Assembly (NCBI RefSeq): GCF_024400215.1
Contig: NZ_CP053748.1
Coordinates: 4,836,001-4,900,000 of the forward strand
Source: Massilia sp. erpn
GTDB taxonomy: Bacteria; Pseudomonadota; Gammaproteobacteria; Burkholderiales; Burkholderiaceae_D
DNA length: 64,000 nt
Reading direction: 5' to 3'
Below, in pieces: positions 1 to 9,800 of this stretch. The position numbers and the translations under genes were made by a program. Position 1 is the first letter of the stretch. Every line of letters begins with the position of its first letter. A model generated the notes under the pieces. That model had not been told where the DNA came from. It ran no database searches and was given only the letters and a program-made list of their open reading frames with translations.

Positions 1-325
1 AAAGGGCGGCGACCGCCGCACCCAGCAGCACAAGCAGGACGAAAAGCCGCTTGCCATTGCCCTTGCCCCAGCGCGCGACATGTAGCGCGGCCCATTCGAA
101 GAAGCCGGCCTTGTCCAGCAGCAAGCTGATGATGATGACCGCCACAAAGGTGCCGGTCGCGTTCCAGACGATGTGCCAGACCACGGGAATGTCGGAAACC
201 TGGATGACGCCCGTCAGCAGGGCAATGGCTGCGCCGGCAGAAGCGCTCCAGCCGATCCCCAGCCCACGTGGCTGCCAGATGACGAAAATGAGGGTGGCGA
301 GGAAGATCAGAAACGCGGTGAGCAC
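1..325 (-). CDS. arsB: Arsenite efflux pump membrane protein ArsB (N-terminal part; gene runs off the left edge)
   Basis: Reading the minus strand from a GTG at 323-325 gives about 108 residues of very hydrophobic protein. It opens [20 protein letters not shown] and continues with a [20 protein letters not shown] segment, which is the start of the ArsB/NhaD ion-transporter superfamily pump that exports arsenite across the inner membrane. A Shine-Dalgarno AAGGA lies about seven bases upstream, and the GTG sits nine bases after the arsC stop, so it is the third gene of an arsR-arsC-arsB operon. The remaining three quarters of the gene lie outside the window. An Acr3-type pump is less likely because the N-terminal sequence is ArsB-like. 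Confidence 0.85.
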   Translation of the reverse strand, partial: MLTAFLIFLATLIFVIWQPRGLGIGWSASAGAAIALLTGVIQVSDIPVVWHIVWNATGTFVAVIIISLLLDKAGFFEWAALHVARWGKGNGKRLFVLLVLLGAAVAAL

Positions 326-334
326 GGATTGTCC

Positions 335-814
335 TTAGGCCAGCAGCGCGCCGATGCGGTCGAGTTCTGCCTTGAGCTGCGCCTTATCGTTTTGCAGCGT
401 AGCCAATGGCAAGGCCAGGAAGGCTTGGATGCGGGCGCGGATGATGGCATAGGCCTGTTCGAACGCCACCTCGATTTCCTCCTCGCTGCCGATGACATGG
501 CTGGGATCGTCAACACCCCAGTGGGTACGCAATACCGGTCCCAGATAGGCCGGACAGGTTTCACCGGCGGCGCTGCCGCACACCGTCACGACGATGTCGG
601 GCGTGACCGGCAGATTGTCCCAGGACTTGCTGAAATAACCGTCAGTGGAAATGCCTTTGCGCTGCAACAGCGCGACGGCGCGCGGATGTAACTGGCCAGC
701 CGGTTGGCTACCGGCACTGATGGCGCGTAGTCCTGCCGGGGCAAGATGATTGAAGGTGGCTTCGCTCAGGACCGAGCGGCACGAGTTCCCCGTGCAAAGA
801 AACAGAACGTTCAT
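335..814 (-). CDS. arsC: Arsenate reductase, low-molecular-weight phosphatase type
   Basis: About 159 residues beginning MNVLFLCTGNSCRS. CTGNSCR is the CX5R phosphate-binding loop of the low-molecular-weight tyrosine phosphatase fold used by thioredoxin-linked arsenate reductases. A later WGVDDPSH supplies the expected general-acid Asp, and a Cys pair candidate (VCGSAAGETC) lies near residues 78-85 for the disulfide cascade. It reduces arsenate to arsenite in the cytoplasm for export by ArsB. A longer reading frame from 868 exists, but the family start and a GGAA Shine-Dalgarno favour the ATG at 814. It sits between arsR (47-base gap) and arsB (9-base gap). Confidence 0.9.
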   Translation of the reverse strand: MNVLFLCTGNSCRSVLSEATFNHLAPAGLRAISAGSQPAGQLHPRAVALLQRKGISTDGYFSKSWDNLPVTPDIVVTVCGSAAGETCPAYLGPVLRTHWGVDDPSHVIGSEEEIEVAFEQAYAIIRARIQAFLALPLATLQNDKAQLKAELDRIGALLA

Positions 815-861
815 ATCAGATTCCAGTGGGTGAGAAAGGAACGGCCGACCGCGCGGCCGGT

Positions 862-1206
862 TCAGCAATCGGTCGTTGCCGCCTTGCCGGGTTGGCAGGA
901 AGTGCCGCCAGGCGAACAGGGAATACCGTCGCAGCAGTTCTCGGTCAGGAAGGCCAGCAAGGCATTCATGGTGTCGAACTGCGCGGAGTAGATGACGAAA
1001 CGGCCATCCTGGCAGGGGCTGATCAGATCCGCGCGGGTCAGCTCCTTCAGGTGAAATGACAGCGATGAGGCCGGCATATCCAAGGCCTCGCTGATCTTGC
1101 TGGCCGCCATGCCGTCCGGGCCAGCCTGCACCAGCAGGCGGAACACCGCCAGGCGGGACTCCTGGGCTAAGGCAGCGAGTGCCGCCAGGGCGTTTTTGGT
1201 TTCCAT
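862..1206 (-). CDS. arsR: ArsR-family arsenic-responsive repressor
   Basis: A 114-residue winged-helix protein starting METKNALAALAALAQESRLA, the conserved ArsR opening, followed by a SKISEALDMPASSLSFHLKE recognition helix region. The C-terminus carries a cysteine cluster (ENCCDGIPC, then C in GGTSCQ and a terminal C), a plausible As(III) site of the C-terminal type rather than the classical ELCVC helix-3 site. It is the first gene of arsR-arsC-arsB and should repress its own operon until arsenite binds. The frame stays open to an ATG at 1266, but the extra 20 residues are not family-like and would cover the promoter. Confidence 0.88.
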   Translation of the reverse strand: METKNALAALAALAQESRLAVFRLLVQAGPDGMAASKISEALDMPASSLSFHLKELTRADLISPCQDGRFVIYSAQFDTMNALLAFLTENCCDGIPCSPGGTSCQPGKAATTDC

Positions 1207-1327
1207 GTCAGGTGTGTCCGAAGAAGTAGTGGCTGGAGTATATTTCGAATTTTCTGGAAGTGTCAAATTGTTGCTTAACTGAACATAGCCATATCTTGTG
1301 CACTTGCATGATTTGTTGATACCAGAT

Positions 1328-1435
1328 TACATTTAGCTTAGTGAAAATATTCTTCACGTGTGGTTTGATAGTTTCCGGTGCAAGGCCCAGCGACGTTTCA
1401 GCGGCGACTAGGGGATAGCGCAGTATTGCAGTCAT
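1328..1435 (-). pseudogene. Remnant of a LuxR-type helix-turn-helix
   Basis: The minus strand here encodes LGLAPETIKPHVKNIFTKL, a nearly intact LuxR/GerE recognition-helix segment (consensus LGLSPETVKSHVKNIFxKL). Upstream and downstream residues do not continue the domain: after NV the frame goes into unrelated sequence. No sensor or effector domain is attached. It looks like the decayed tail of a LuxR-family regulator (MalT/LAL-like regulators end this way) left between arsR and the esterase gene. This is a short match read by eye, so a chance origin cannot be excluded, but the run of family-conserved positions is long. Confidence 0.55.
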
Positions 1436-1460
1436 TGCAACCTTGGCTTAAAGGTTGCAA
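1435..1460. promoter_or_regulatory. Perfect 10-bp inverted repeat upstream of the tannase-family gene
   Basis: TTGCAACCTT, six bases (GGCTTA), then AAGGTTGCAA form a perfect 10+10 dyad ending 26 bases before the esterase ATG. Its position fits an operator or a 5' UTR hairpin better than a terminator, because no upstream plus-strand gene needs termination. The T-rich stretch after it is interrupted. Confidence 0.5.
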
Positions 1461-1486
1461 ACTTTGTCTTTTACTAATAAGAAACT

Positions 1487-3235
1487 ATGAATAAACTGAA
1501 CATGTATGCGCTGGATTCACACAAACAGGAAAGCAAAGTAACTAAAAGGAATCGCCGAGTATCGATCGTAGCTGCCGGTGCAGTGGCCCTGACCCTCGGA
1601 GGCTGCGGCAACGGCGACTTCTCCATCAAACAGGACGGGCTGCTTGCCGCCAACAATGGGAATCCGGCAGTCGCCTGCCCCATTTTGGCCGGATACGCTA
1701 TTCCCTCATCTTCGATCGGGCTGCCGACGGCCGGAGCCAGCATTACCTCCGCTGCAATGATTTCAGCCACCGCCAGCGGCAATACGAACGGCGAATACTG
1801 CATGCTCAAAGGAGCGATTAAGCCCGTTGATCCGACTGCTCCAGACATCCAGTTCCAGCTGAATATCCCAACAAACTGGAACCATCGCGCGCTGCAAATG
1901 GGAGGAGGGGGGTACAACGGTGCGCTTGTGACTGGACTAGCTGGAATCCCCTTCGCACCAACCGATTTAACACCCCTGGCACAAGGCTACGCCACCTACG
2001 GTAGTGATTCGGGACACCAAAGTGCCAATGGCGTAGTCGATGCTTCGTTTGCAAGTAACGACGAGGCACTCATCAATTACGGTTACGCGCATATCAAGAA
2101 AACCCATGACGCGGTTGCCGTAGTCCTGCGGCGCTACTTTGGCCAAAAGGTCGATTTCAAAAGTTACTTTGCCGGAGGCTCTACCGGTGGACGTGAAAGC
2201 CTCACGGCCATTCAGCGCTTTCCCGCCGACTACGACGGCGCATTTGCCGGCTCTCCCAGTGCCTTCTTCACCGGGCTGCGGATGATTGGCCTTCCTGTTG
2301 GCAAAGCAAACTACCAGGTGGCTGGAGGCTATCTCAACCCGGCAAAACAAGTGTTAGTCAAACAGGTCGCAACGTCCGCTTGCGATGCTCTCGACGGCGC
2401 AAGCGACGGAATCGTATCGAATATTGGCGCCTGCAAAGCGATTGCCGCGACAACGCGCGCCTCACTTCGTTGCCCAGGCGGCCAGGATACCGGCGATAGC
2501 TGCTTATCCGATGCTCAATTGGCGGTCATCGATCTACTGCATGAAGGACTGGAGCTGCCATACGCCTTAGCGGACGATGTCACGCGGTATGCTGGTTACA
2601 ACGCTTTTGAAGGTGCGGACTTTAGCCTTATCAGCACCGCAGGGCTGGGTCTCGGCACCTCGGAAGTATTACTCGACACACCGGCAGCGATTCCGAACGG
2701 GTATCTCTTTGCCCAAGGCGTGCAATGGCTCCGCTATTTCGTTACCCGCGATGCAAACTATCCGGCACTCGGCTTTGATCCAGCTAATCCGGGAAAATAC
2801 CAGCAACGGGTGGTCGATCTGTCCAAAATCATTGGGGCAACCAATCCTGATCTATCGGCATTCAATGCCCGCGGCGGCAAGCTGATACTGCTTCATGGCG
2901 CAGCCGATACGGCAGTCAGCCCGAATTCGACGACGGAATATTTTAAGACTGTTGGAGCGCGCATGGGCCAACAGACGGTTAATAACTTCATACGGTATTA
3001 CAGCGTACCCGGCATGGGGCACGGCGTTGGCGTGTATGTGCCCGCATGGGACGCGCTGAAGGCGCTGGACAACTGGGTGACCAATGGCGTAGCGCCAGAT
3101 GCGCTCCCGAGCACGGACACGGTATCCGCAACACGTGGCCGCTCGCGCCCGCTTTGCCCATATCCGTCCTGGCCAAAGTACAAGGGCGGTGGTGATATCA
3201 ACTCAGCCGCTAGCTTTACATGCAGCAATTCCTGA
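1487..3235 (+). CDS. Tannase/feruloyl esterase family lipoprotein
   Basis: A 582-residue serine esterase of the tannase/feruloyl esterase family, which hydrolyses gallate, hydroxycinnamate or related aromatic esters. The N-terminus has basic residues, a hydrophobic stretch and a lipobox LGGC (Cys near residue 40), so it is probably a lipoprotein. The nucleophile motif GGSTGGRES (Ser near 232), an Asp in HGAADTAVSP (near 474) and a His in VPGMGHG (near 511) form the expected triad. The CDALDGASDG segment, which supplies the calcium site and CS-D-HC-type cysteines in this family, is also present. It is monocistronic, with the inverted repeat just upstream. The exact substrate cannot be read from sequence. 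Confidence 0.87.
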   Translation: MNKLNMYALDSHKQESKVTKRNRRVSIVAAGAVALTLGGCGNGDFSIKQDGLLAANNGNPAVACPILAGYAIPSSSIGLPTAGASITSAAMISATASGNTNGEYCMLKGAIKPVDPTAPDIQFQLNIPTNWNHRALQMGGGGYNGALVTGLAGIPFAPTDLTPLAQGYATYGSDSGHQSANGVVDASFASNDEALINYGYAHIKKTHDAVAVVLRRYFGQKVDFKSYFAGGSTGGRESLTAIQRFPADYDGAFAGSPSAFFTGLRMIGLPVGKANYQVAGGYLNPAKQVLVKQVATSACDALDGASDGIVSNIGACKAIAATTRASLRCPGGQDTGDSCLSDAQLAVIDLLHEGLELPYALADDVTRYAGYNAFEGADFSLISTAGLGLGTSEVLLDTPAAIPNGYLFAQGVQWLRYFVTRDANYPALGFDPANPGKYQQRVVDLSKIIGATNPDLSAFNARGGKLILLHGAADTAVSPNSTTEYFKTVGARMGQQTVNNFIRYYSVPGMGHGVGVYVPAWDALKALDNWVTNGVAPDALPSTDTVSATRGRSRPLCPYPSWPKYKGGGDINSAASFTCSNS

Positions 3236-3285
3236 ACCACCCCGAGGTAGAGAGTCTTCCAATATTAAGTTAAACGCAAAAACGA

Positions 3286-4221
3286 ATGTCACAAGTACAC
3301 ATCGGAATTGACGATAACACGACCTTCATGTACGAAGGATCGGTAACGCATTATGGCCATGGAATCTGGCCGACACCATTTCTTTCCATTGCGAGTCATT
3401 TCGGCTCACTAGATAGCTGGCGGCGTACTCCAGGATTAAGTAATCTAAGCAGCGCTGTGATGCTTTTTAGGGAAGACTATTTCGATCCCGTAGCGCGCGT
3501 GAGAAGAGGGCGGTTGTATCGGCGAGCAGCAACCACCTCTGCTGACTGGCATGTGTCTCGGCACCCTGCGCATGGTTTCTCTCCTCCTGCCAACGCAGGC
3601 TATTCAACGTATGGCGAGTCTCGCTTCGGCATTGATGGCTACTCGCCTAAAGTATTAATGACCTTTGAATCGTGATTCGCTTCAGAGGCGGATCTGCTTA
3701 ATTACCGAGATTACGTTCTTGTCCTCGGAGATGTTAGCCGGCCTTCGATGCATACTATCCTCGACATTGAACGACTTGCTTCAGGCGAAGAATTGATCAC
3801 TATGCGTACGCGCGCAAGTATCGGGGTTTTGCCAGAACTGATGACACAGGCCATACCCCAAACCTACGCCGCTCTGGTAATGGAACAGTACGAAAAGGCC
3901 GCCCGCGCAGCTTTTCGTGATGACGCCGACAGCGTAGTAGATCGCTGCAGAGAAGCAGCGTCCGCTGCCTTGAACGCTATACTTTCCTTGGACCTGAATG
4001 CTGAGAAGGCGAAAGACTTGGGCGCGTTGGCAAACGCCTTCGATAAAGCTGAGAGACAAGTGATCGGCAATTCTGCCCGTATACTTGCACGCCTACATGC
4101 CCGTGCCAAAACCACGGAACGCCAGAACAATGATACACGCCCACTGACGGAGGGCGACGCTGAGAGTGCTTTGGCACTGCTAGGCATCATTTATAGAGAG
4201 TTGCATTGGACTTATGCGTAA
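3286..4221 (+). pseudogene. Hypothetical gene interrupted by an in-frame TGA
   Basis: Two open stretches, 3286-3675 and 3748-4221, lie in the same frame and are separated only by the TGA at 3673-3675. The 24 codons after that stop are open and protein-like (FASEADLLNYRDYVLVLGDV) and run straight into the second part. Read through, the product would be about 311 residues: an N-terminal half rich in R, Y, H and W, a short beta-rich linker, and an alpha-helical C-terminus (DLGALANAFDKAERQVIGNS, then ARILARLHARAK). I do not recognise a named domain. The simplest reading is one gene killed by a nonsense mutation or a sequencing error. Two small independent genes are possible, but neither start has a good ribosome-binding site. 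Confidence 0.6.
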
Positions 4222-4477
4222 TTTTACGTGAACCGGTTGGGACGGAGTCCGAGGCGGATTCAGACTGAAGAGTACGTTAAGTCCAATTTTCATCGTCCAA
4301 CGAAAGAAAGTTCGGACGGATCCCGTTCCGCGACAACATAAGGCGCTCGCTCAAAAGTCTCTTAAATAGATCCGATCTCGCCCCAGCCAGCGGCTTAGCT
4401 ATTGACGTTCGCACATAGCATGTTGACTAACCTCGGGGGATCCACGTGTACTACAGGAATATAGCGTCGATGAATAT

Positions 4478-4825
4478 TTGGCGGATGTTGCAGCCGCGGA
4501 GCATCTGGCCCCAGCCTATCGCGGTGCGATGTTGACGGCCGCAAAAAAACGGTTAAAAGCGCATATTGTGGTTAAGTGGCTTTCCTTGATCGCCATCGAA
4601 CACAATCTGGATATGACGCCGACCTTGGCGCACAATATCGTTAAGACTTGGCTTGGCCGTTGCGCTGCGCGTCCGACCATCGCTGCTATGTTTGGCCTGC
4701 CCGGCAGAACTGCGGCGAGTAAAAGCGCCGATCGCGTCCAAGTCATCGAATTGGCCGCGTCCTACCGGGACCGTGTGATGGCGGACATCGATGCGATATT
4801 TGTAAATTCCGCGCGCGCAGCATGA
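4478..4825 (+). CDS. Hypothetical helical protein, possibly a 5'-truncated gene
   Basis: A TTG at 4478 opens a 115-residue frame rich in Ala, Leu and Lys (MLTAAKKRLKAHIVVKWLSL in its middle) with no recognised domain. The same frame is open back to a stop at 4424, and the extra residues (VLQEYSVDEYLADV) look coded but contain no ATG, GTG or TTG with a Shine-Dalgarno. It may therefore be the 3' end of a longer gene whose front was lost. It ends 30 bases before the convergent 671-aa gene. The 256 bases before it (4222-4477) hold no gene I can support. Confidence 0.4.
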   Translation: MADVAAAEHLAPAYRGAMLTAAKKRLKAHIVVKWLSLIAIEHNLDMTPTLAHNIVKTWLGRCAARPTIAAMFGLPGRTAASKSADRVQVIELAASYRDRVMADIDAIFVNSARAA

Positions 4826-4854
4826 TCCCGCTCCAGTTTCGCAGTGCTTGCTAC

Positions 4855-6870
4855 CTAGTTTTCAAGGTAGAGCTTGGCAGCTTTCAGCAGGAGCGATGAC
4901 TTGCTTACTTGACCATTGAGTACGATATCGTCAGTGAAGCTGCGCAGGAACATTTTCGTGACCGGCTCCTTGAGTGGCGGTACCAACACGCCTTGCCTGT
5001 TCCAGACCAGAATATTGTAGGTCCGACACTGCGTCGCGAATACTGACTGAGGATTGCCCTTCGGCGACACAAAATAGCGAAGATAGGGAGGGGCCTCCTG
5101 CAGGAATATGTGATGATACTGACGGTCCTGGATTGGATTAACGTAGTAGGGCAGCGGGTTGTCGTCGGGTGCGGTGAGCTTGCGCAGGAAGTCGCCCTGG
5201 TCCTGGAAGCGTTCCACATTATCGAAGCGGACGTTGCCAATTATCTGAGGAACCCCTGCGCTGGTATAGGCGGTCAACAGCGTTCCAGACGCCGGGTCCA
5301 CCAAATAAAAACTGGCGTCATGCAGCTTAGCCATCCGCTTTAACATGGGAAAGGCGAACAGCAGTTCGCTCTCACTATCATACGTTTTCTGATCCTGCAG
5401 CGAGAGTACACCAGCGGCATACTGACTTGACACGACAGAGGCAAAGAACATGTTGTCGGGTCGCCGGATATAGACCATGGTGTAGTCTCCATCTTCCATC
5501 GAACTAAGCCCGGTGATGGCCTGTCGGCGCAGAACGCCCTCCTTGAGCCACAGTTCCTTACTGACCTTGAGGAGAATGTGGGGGCTGACCGGCGCCTCGC
5601 TAACCGTGTGCGGCAATTCCGGCAAATCGATGCCCTGCATAACGACCCGTCGTTGGCCCGCGAAATGAGCGATCTTCATCAGGGTGTACAAATCAAACTG
5701 GCAATTATCTCTGGCCAGATTCGCCTTGTAGGCTTGCCAAAAGGTGTTGTAGCGCTCGCCGGTTGCCATATCGACGATACTTGTACCGTTCTTGCCGTCC
5801 AGTTTTTTGTTGATGAACAAGTAGTTTGCAGATTCGCGTAATGTCCCGTAGCTGCAGATGGAGGCAGCAGGGACGATCTCGCACGTTCCGAACGATTCAA
5901 GCAATTGCGCGTAGACGGCGCGTTTGACCTCATCGGAAGGGTAGGGGCCATAGTTGTCGACGATGATCGTGCTGGCCAGGGCAGTTTGATTTTCCGCAGT
6001 GACAAAATCGTTCCATACCGAGGTGGCGCAAAACGTCTCCTGCGCGGCATCAATCTTTAGCTTTTCGAAGACTCTGCCGACACTGCGGGCCACCAGGGTA
6101 TGCGCATGGTTCTGGCAGCTCGCGTAGCCGCTCTGGAAGCGCATAAATTTCTTTTTCCCATACCGACGCGCGTCAATCCGCTCCGTAGACAGGTACTTTC
6201 CGCGGCTGGTGTGAATCGTCATGATGGTATCGACCAGTGGAGCCTGCAGCATGGCCGCGCTGGTCGCAAAGAATGTTCGGTTGTGCAGCGTCGACACGAG
6301 TTCGCGGCTCCCAGAATAGTAGAAGCGGGTTTCGAACGTATCGACCAGTGCTCGGCCTTGCCTTTTGGATGGATAAAGATCAGTACCCAAGTAAAGGGCG
6401 CCATTGTGATGCACGCTCGCAATCGCATAGTCTTTGTCCATCTGCGCCAGGAGATCAAGTTTGACGTGAAGGCTGATCAGGGCCTGGGCCAAGCGCGGCA
6501 AGGGTATCTCTGCGGCGGCGAGGTGTAGAAGCACATCCTCTGGCTCCCTGCGCTCGGGGGCTAGGAAGAAGAAGTAACACAGTCGCTTCATCTGCAGTAG
6601 CTCGTATTCGACGACTGCGTCCGCAGACAGCCCAAGTCGCTGACGGATCATTTTGCCGCCCTCGCGATGCACACGTGCGTGGTATTTATCTTTTGGCTCC
6701 CCCTTGGTTTCGCTAATCTCACGGCACAAGTAATCCACGTTAATCGGGCCTGTGCTAGGCCGCAGCAGCGCTTCAACCAGCAGCTCATCCGACAAAGGGA
6801 TGCGCCACATGTTCGTCTTTGCCAGCGGCATGTCGGTAGTACTCTGAGGCGTATTGGTCGTTACTGTCAT
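4855..6870 (-). CDS. Unknown 671-aa partner of the helicase-nuclease (candidate defence protein)
   Basis: This 671-residue soluble protein has no signal peptide or membrane segment, and I recognise no family. Its ATG overlaps the stop of the upstream helicase gene (ATGA at 6867-6870), so the two are translationally coupled and probably form one complex. A helical N-terminal third (to about residue 150) precedes a mixed alpha/beta region with a run STIIVDNYGPYPSDEV near residue 303 and NYLFINKKLDGKNG near 345, followed by a long C-terminal part ending KSSLLLKAAKLYLEN. The beta-strand/acidic pattern near 300-360 could be a degenerate RNase H or Piwi-like core, but I see no clear catalytic tetrad and do not claim it. 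Defence or mobile-element maintenance is inferred from the neighbouring helicase-nuclease and integrase. Confidence 0.75.
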   Translation of the reverse strand: MTVTTNTPQSTTDMPLAKTNMWRIPLSDELLVEALLRPSTGPINVDYLCREISETKGEPKDKYHARVHREGGKMIRQRLGLSADAVVEYELLQMKRLCYFFFLAPERREPEDVLLHLAAAEIPLPRLAQALISLHVKLDLLAQMDKDYAIASVHHNGALYLGTDLYPSKRQGRALVDTFETRFYYSGSRELVSTLHNRTFFATSAAMLQAPLVDTIMTIHTSRGKYLSTERIDARRYGKKKFMRFQSGYASCQNHAHTLVARSVGRVFEKLKIDAAQETFCATSVWNDFVTAENQTALASTIIVDNYGPYPSDEVKRAVYAQLLESFGTCEIVPAASICSYGTLRESANYLFINKKLDGKNGTSIVDMATGERYNTFWQAYKANLARDNCQFDLYTLMKIAHFAGQRRVVMQGIDLPELPHTVSEAPVSPHILLKVSKELWLKEGVLRRQAITGLSSMEDGDYTMVYIRRPDNMFFASVVSSQYAAGVLSLQDQKTYDSESELLFAFPMLKRMAKLHDASFYLVDPASGTLLTAYTSAGVPQIIGNVRFDNVERFQDQGDFLRKLTAPDDNPLPYYVNPIQDRQYHHIFLQEAPPYLRYFVSPKGNPQSVFATQCRTYNILVWNRQGVLVPPLKEPVTKMFLRSFTDDIVLNGQVSKSSLLLKAAKLYLEN

Positions 6871-9800
6871 GACGTTTTCCTTGCCGGGGAGAGCATGTCA
6901 GTCAGGCGACGGTTTAGTACGAGACTGCTGGTCAAGTTGCATACGTACTGCTTGTCCTTGCTCTTTTCATAGCCGTTTTCGCGCTGCACTAGATTGAGGT
7001 AGTGTGCACCGTCGCAGTCGACCTCTGGGCTCAGATTGAGAGGGTTGTTCTCGACTCGAGTGTTGAGATAGACAAACTTGATCCCGTCATAGTTTTTCCC
7101 GAGCAAGTCTCTAATAAAGACCATCTTCCTCAGAGCTTCCTGATGGGTCTCTTGTGCAAGCTCTGCCCGGTCAAAAATGGCAGTCCAGTATTTAGCGTCG
7201 ATACAGATAAGCGTATTGTCCACTTCTACATACCGGTCGAAGAGTTCGTAGCACCGCGGAGATAGCTTATCGAAGACCATCTGCACGCTAAGAGCAGGCT
7301 GTTCCAAATGATCCAGTAGAGCATCCAGCAAGTATTCTCCGACATTCCCTTTTATCAATGGCAGCATTGCGGGTAGAGGGATATACGCTTTGAATGCTTC
7401 GTCCATGTAACCGACCAGTTTCCAGTATCGGGTCCAAAAATCACCTTGCGCAGGACCGAGGTCTTTATCGAAGGAGGGCAGCACTTGACGTTCTGGGCGG
7501 TACAACGCGATGCCCCCGACGATGTCAGTGAGCGTCGCGCGCGCCTGGTCAACGCAGAGCGTCACATGCTCCAAGTGTCCAGTACGATGGATATAGAAGT
7601 CCTCGATGGTGGCACATCGATAGCGATCACTCGCAACGCTCGCGTGACCCTTCAGATCCGACAGCCATTTTTCCGGCTTGAACACACAATCCATAGACCG
7701 GAAGGTCTCGTTCAGCTCGGCTGCCTCACGATTGCCGTTACGGGCACGCACAATTTCCGAGCGAAGGAATTTGCTGAAAAACTCTTCAATCCGATCCTGA
7801 CGTTCCGCGATGTCTCTTTCGAAGGATGCACGTTCGGCCGCGCTCGTAAAGGACTGCTGCTTCGCCAGCCCCCGGCAATGGTCGCGCAGGCTCGTATTGA
7901 GCAGAGACATCGAGCCAAGAACGATCTCATTGTTCGCCCGGCCTAGTTGCTCGAATCGGAGCGTCGCGATGTCGAGCAGGTCGGAGCAAATAAATACTTC
8001 GGAGATAAGCAGGCTGTCAGCCCGTTCTACCCGGCCCAGAGCCTGCATCAGCGTCTTAAACAGGCTCATATCGTGCTCGCGCATCAAGACTGCATAATTG
8101 TCCCCGGTGATGAGATTCACATCGAAGTCGCGAAGGTACTTGATCTGCTTGCTGTCAGCATAAAACTTCATCAGGGTCAGCCAATTGTCGAGAGAATTCA
8201 AGCCCTTATCTGGCTGGATTACCTCGCTATAGAAAGGGCTATTCACGAGAACAAGGCGCGCAAAGTCTTCGCGAAATGGCGTACCTTCGTAGGTGACAAA
8301 ATAATTGAGACCGGTGCCGGCGCTGACATACGACGACACCATGACCAGCCGCTGGCTTTCCGAGTGAAGCTCGGTAAAGTCACGGACATTGACCTGCTTC
8401 GCCAGGGGCGAATGGAAGAAAATCAGCCGTAGCGTTACTCCGTTCTCCATTGGCGTAAAATCGTAGATGTCGTCTACGCCCGGTTGTACACGCCGCAGGT
8501 GGCGGGTTGTGCCGTGATTCTTGTCCAAAAAGTCGCGGAACAGATTTCCCAGCCCACCAGATAGCGACAGCACCAAGGTGTTCTTTTTGTCATGCGAAGC
8601 GAGCATGATGGCTTCAAGTTGCCGCAGGAGTTCGCGCTGGTGATACGGATTGCGCCGCATGTACTTGTTTGGGTCAAGTTTGGCTGCCCAGTCTTTAACC
8701 AGCTTCGCCACGTGGCTCGCGCCGTCTCCTGCCATGATGCTCGGCCGATCCGATGGGAAAGACGAGAAGGTTACGCTGCGGATTGCCGCGCGCGCGTCAC
8801 GAAGATTCTTGAGAACTAGAATGTCGTCCTCGCTGCGCCTGATCACCTTGTATCCCAGCGTGTCGTTTCCGAGCTCGCCGTAATAACGCAGAACGTTGTA
8901 GTTGTAATTGCCGTTATAGACGGAGTGAAAACCCGTCGTCGCGCTCAAGCAATACACCGCATTGAGAGTATTATGCGCCATGCGCATGAGTGATACCTCT
9001 GGCAGTTCTAGCAAGAGATCCATGCGAAAGTCGGCATAGACATAGTCCCGCAGCCTGACATCGTTAAAGTAGACGGTTTCGCGAGGAACGATTGAGAACA
9101 CCGTTTTGGGCTGGAAGTAAGTAAAAAATTTATTGACCACCTGGTCTTCGTCCACGCTCCGGTCGAACAAATATTGAACATCTTCAACTTGTTTGCGGGC
9201 GCGCTTAATGAAGTCCCCCAGCAAGGCATTTTGGCTGCCACTCTCTTTCGAGCCCAGCATCCGCAGAAAATCCTCACCTTTTACCTCGGAAGCAGCTGAA
9301 AGGAGGGCCATGATAAGCTGGAATAAGTCGTGCAGCGTCGGGTCCGTATCCTCCTCATTGCCGAAATAGATCTGGCAGTACGTATTACCGTCGCAGCTTC
9401 GCATGCGCAGTTTTTTCAGTGCGCCCTCGTTGAAAAACCGCTTTGGCGTGAAATTGAAAACATTGCGAGTTACGTTGATGACCTGTTCGACTTCGCGCTT
9501 ATCGATCTGGACGTGGCCGATGTTCGACTCGAATAATGAGATTAACGACAGCAACGTCTGGCCTGGAGAGAGTTCGCACTTTTCCCGCAGCAATTCTTCC
9601 ATGCGGTCAAAAAAGGCGCGAGCGACCTCGTACAGTGGTCTATCCATTCCGATCTTGGCGTTACCGCCGCCAATGGACTTATATACTCGACACACTGTGG
9701 AGAGCACATGCGGCAAGTTTGATTTGGCGTCGAGCAGCGATATTTTGCGGTCCCCCGAGAGAATCTTGTAGGCCTCATGTTCCTCGTCGATTGCAACAGT

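Noticed and set aside
1206..1266. Upstream ATG start for ArsR
   Set aside because: Adds 20 residues unlike the family and would consume the likely promoter; the METKNALAAL start matches ArsR proteins.
3673..3675. TGA as a selenocysteine codon
   Set aside because: No catalytic Cys-type context and no SECIS-like hairpin seen just downstream; nonsense mutation or miscall is simpler.
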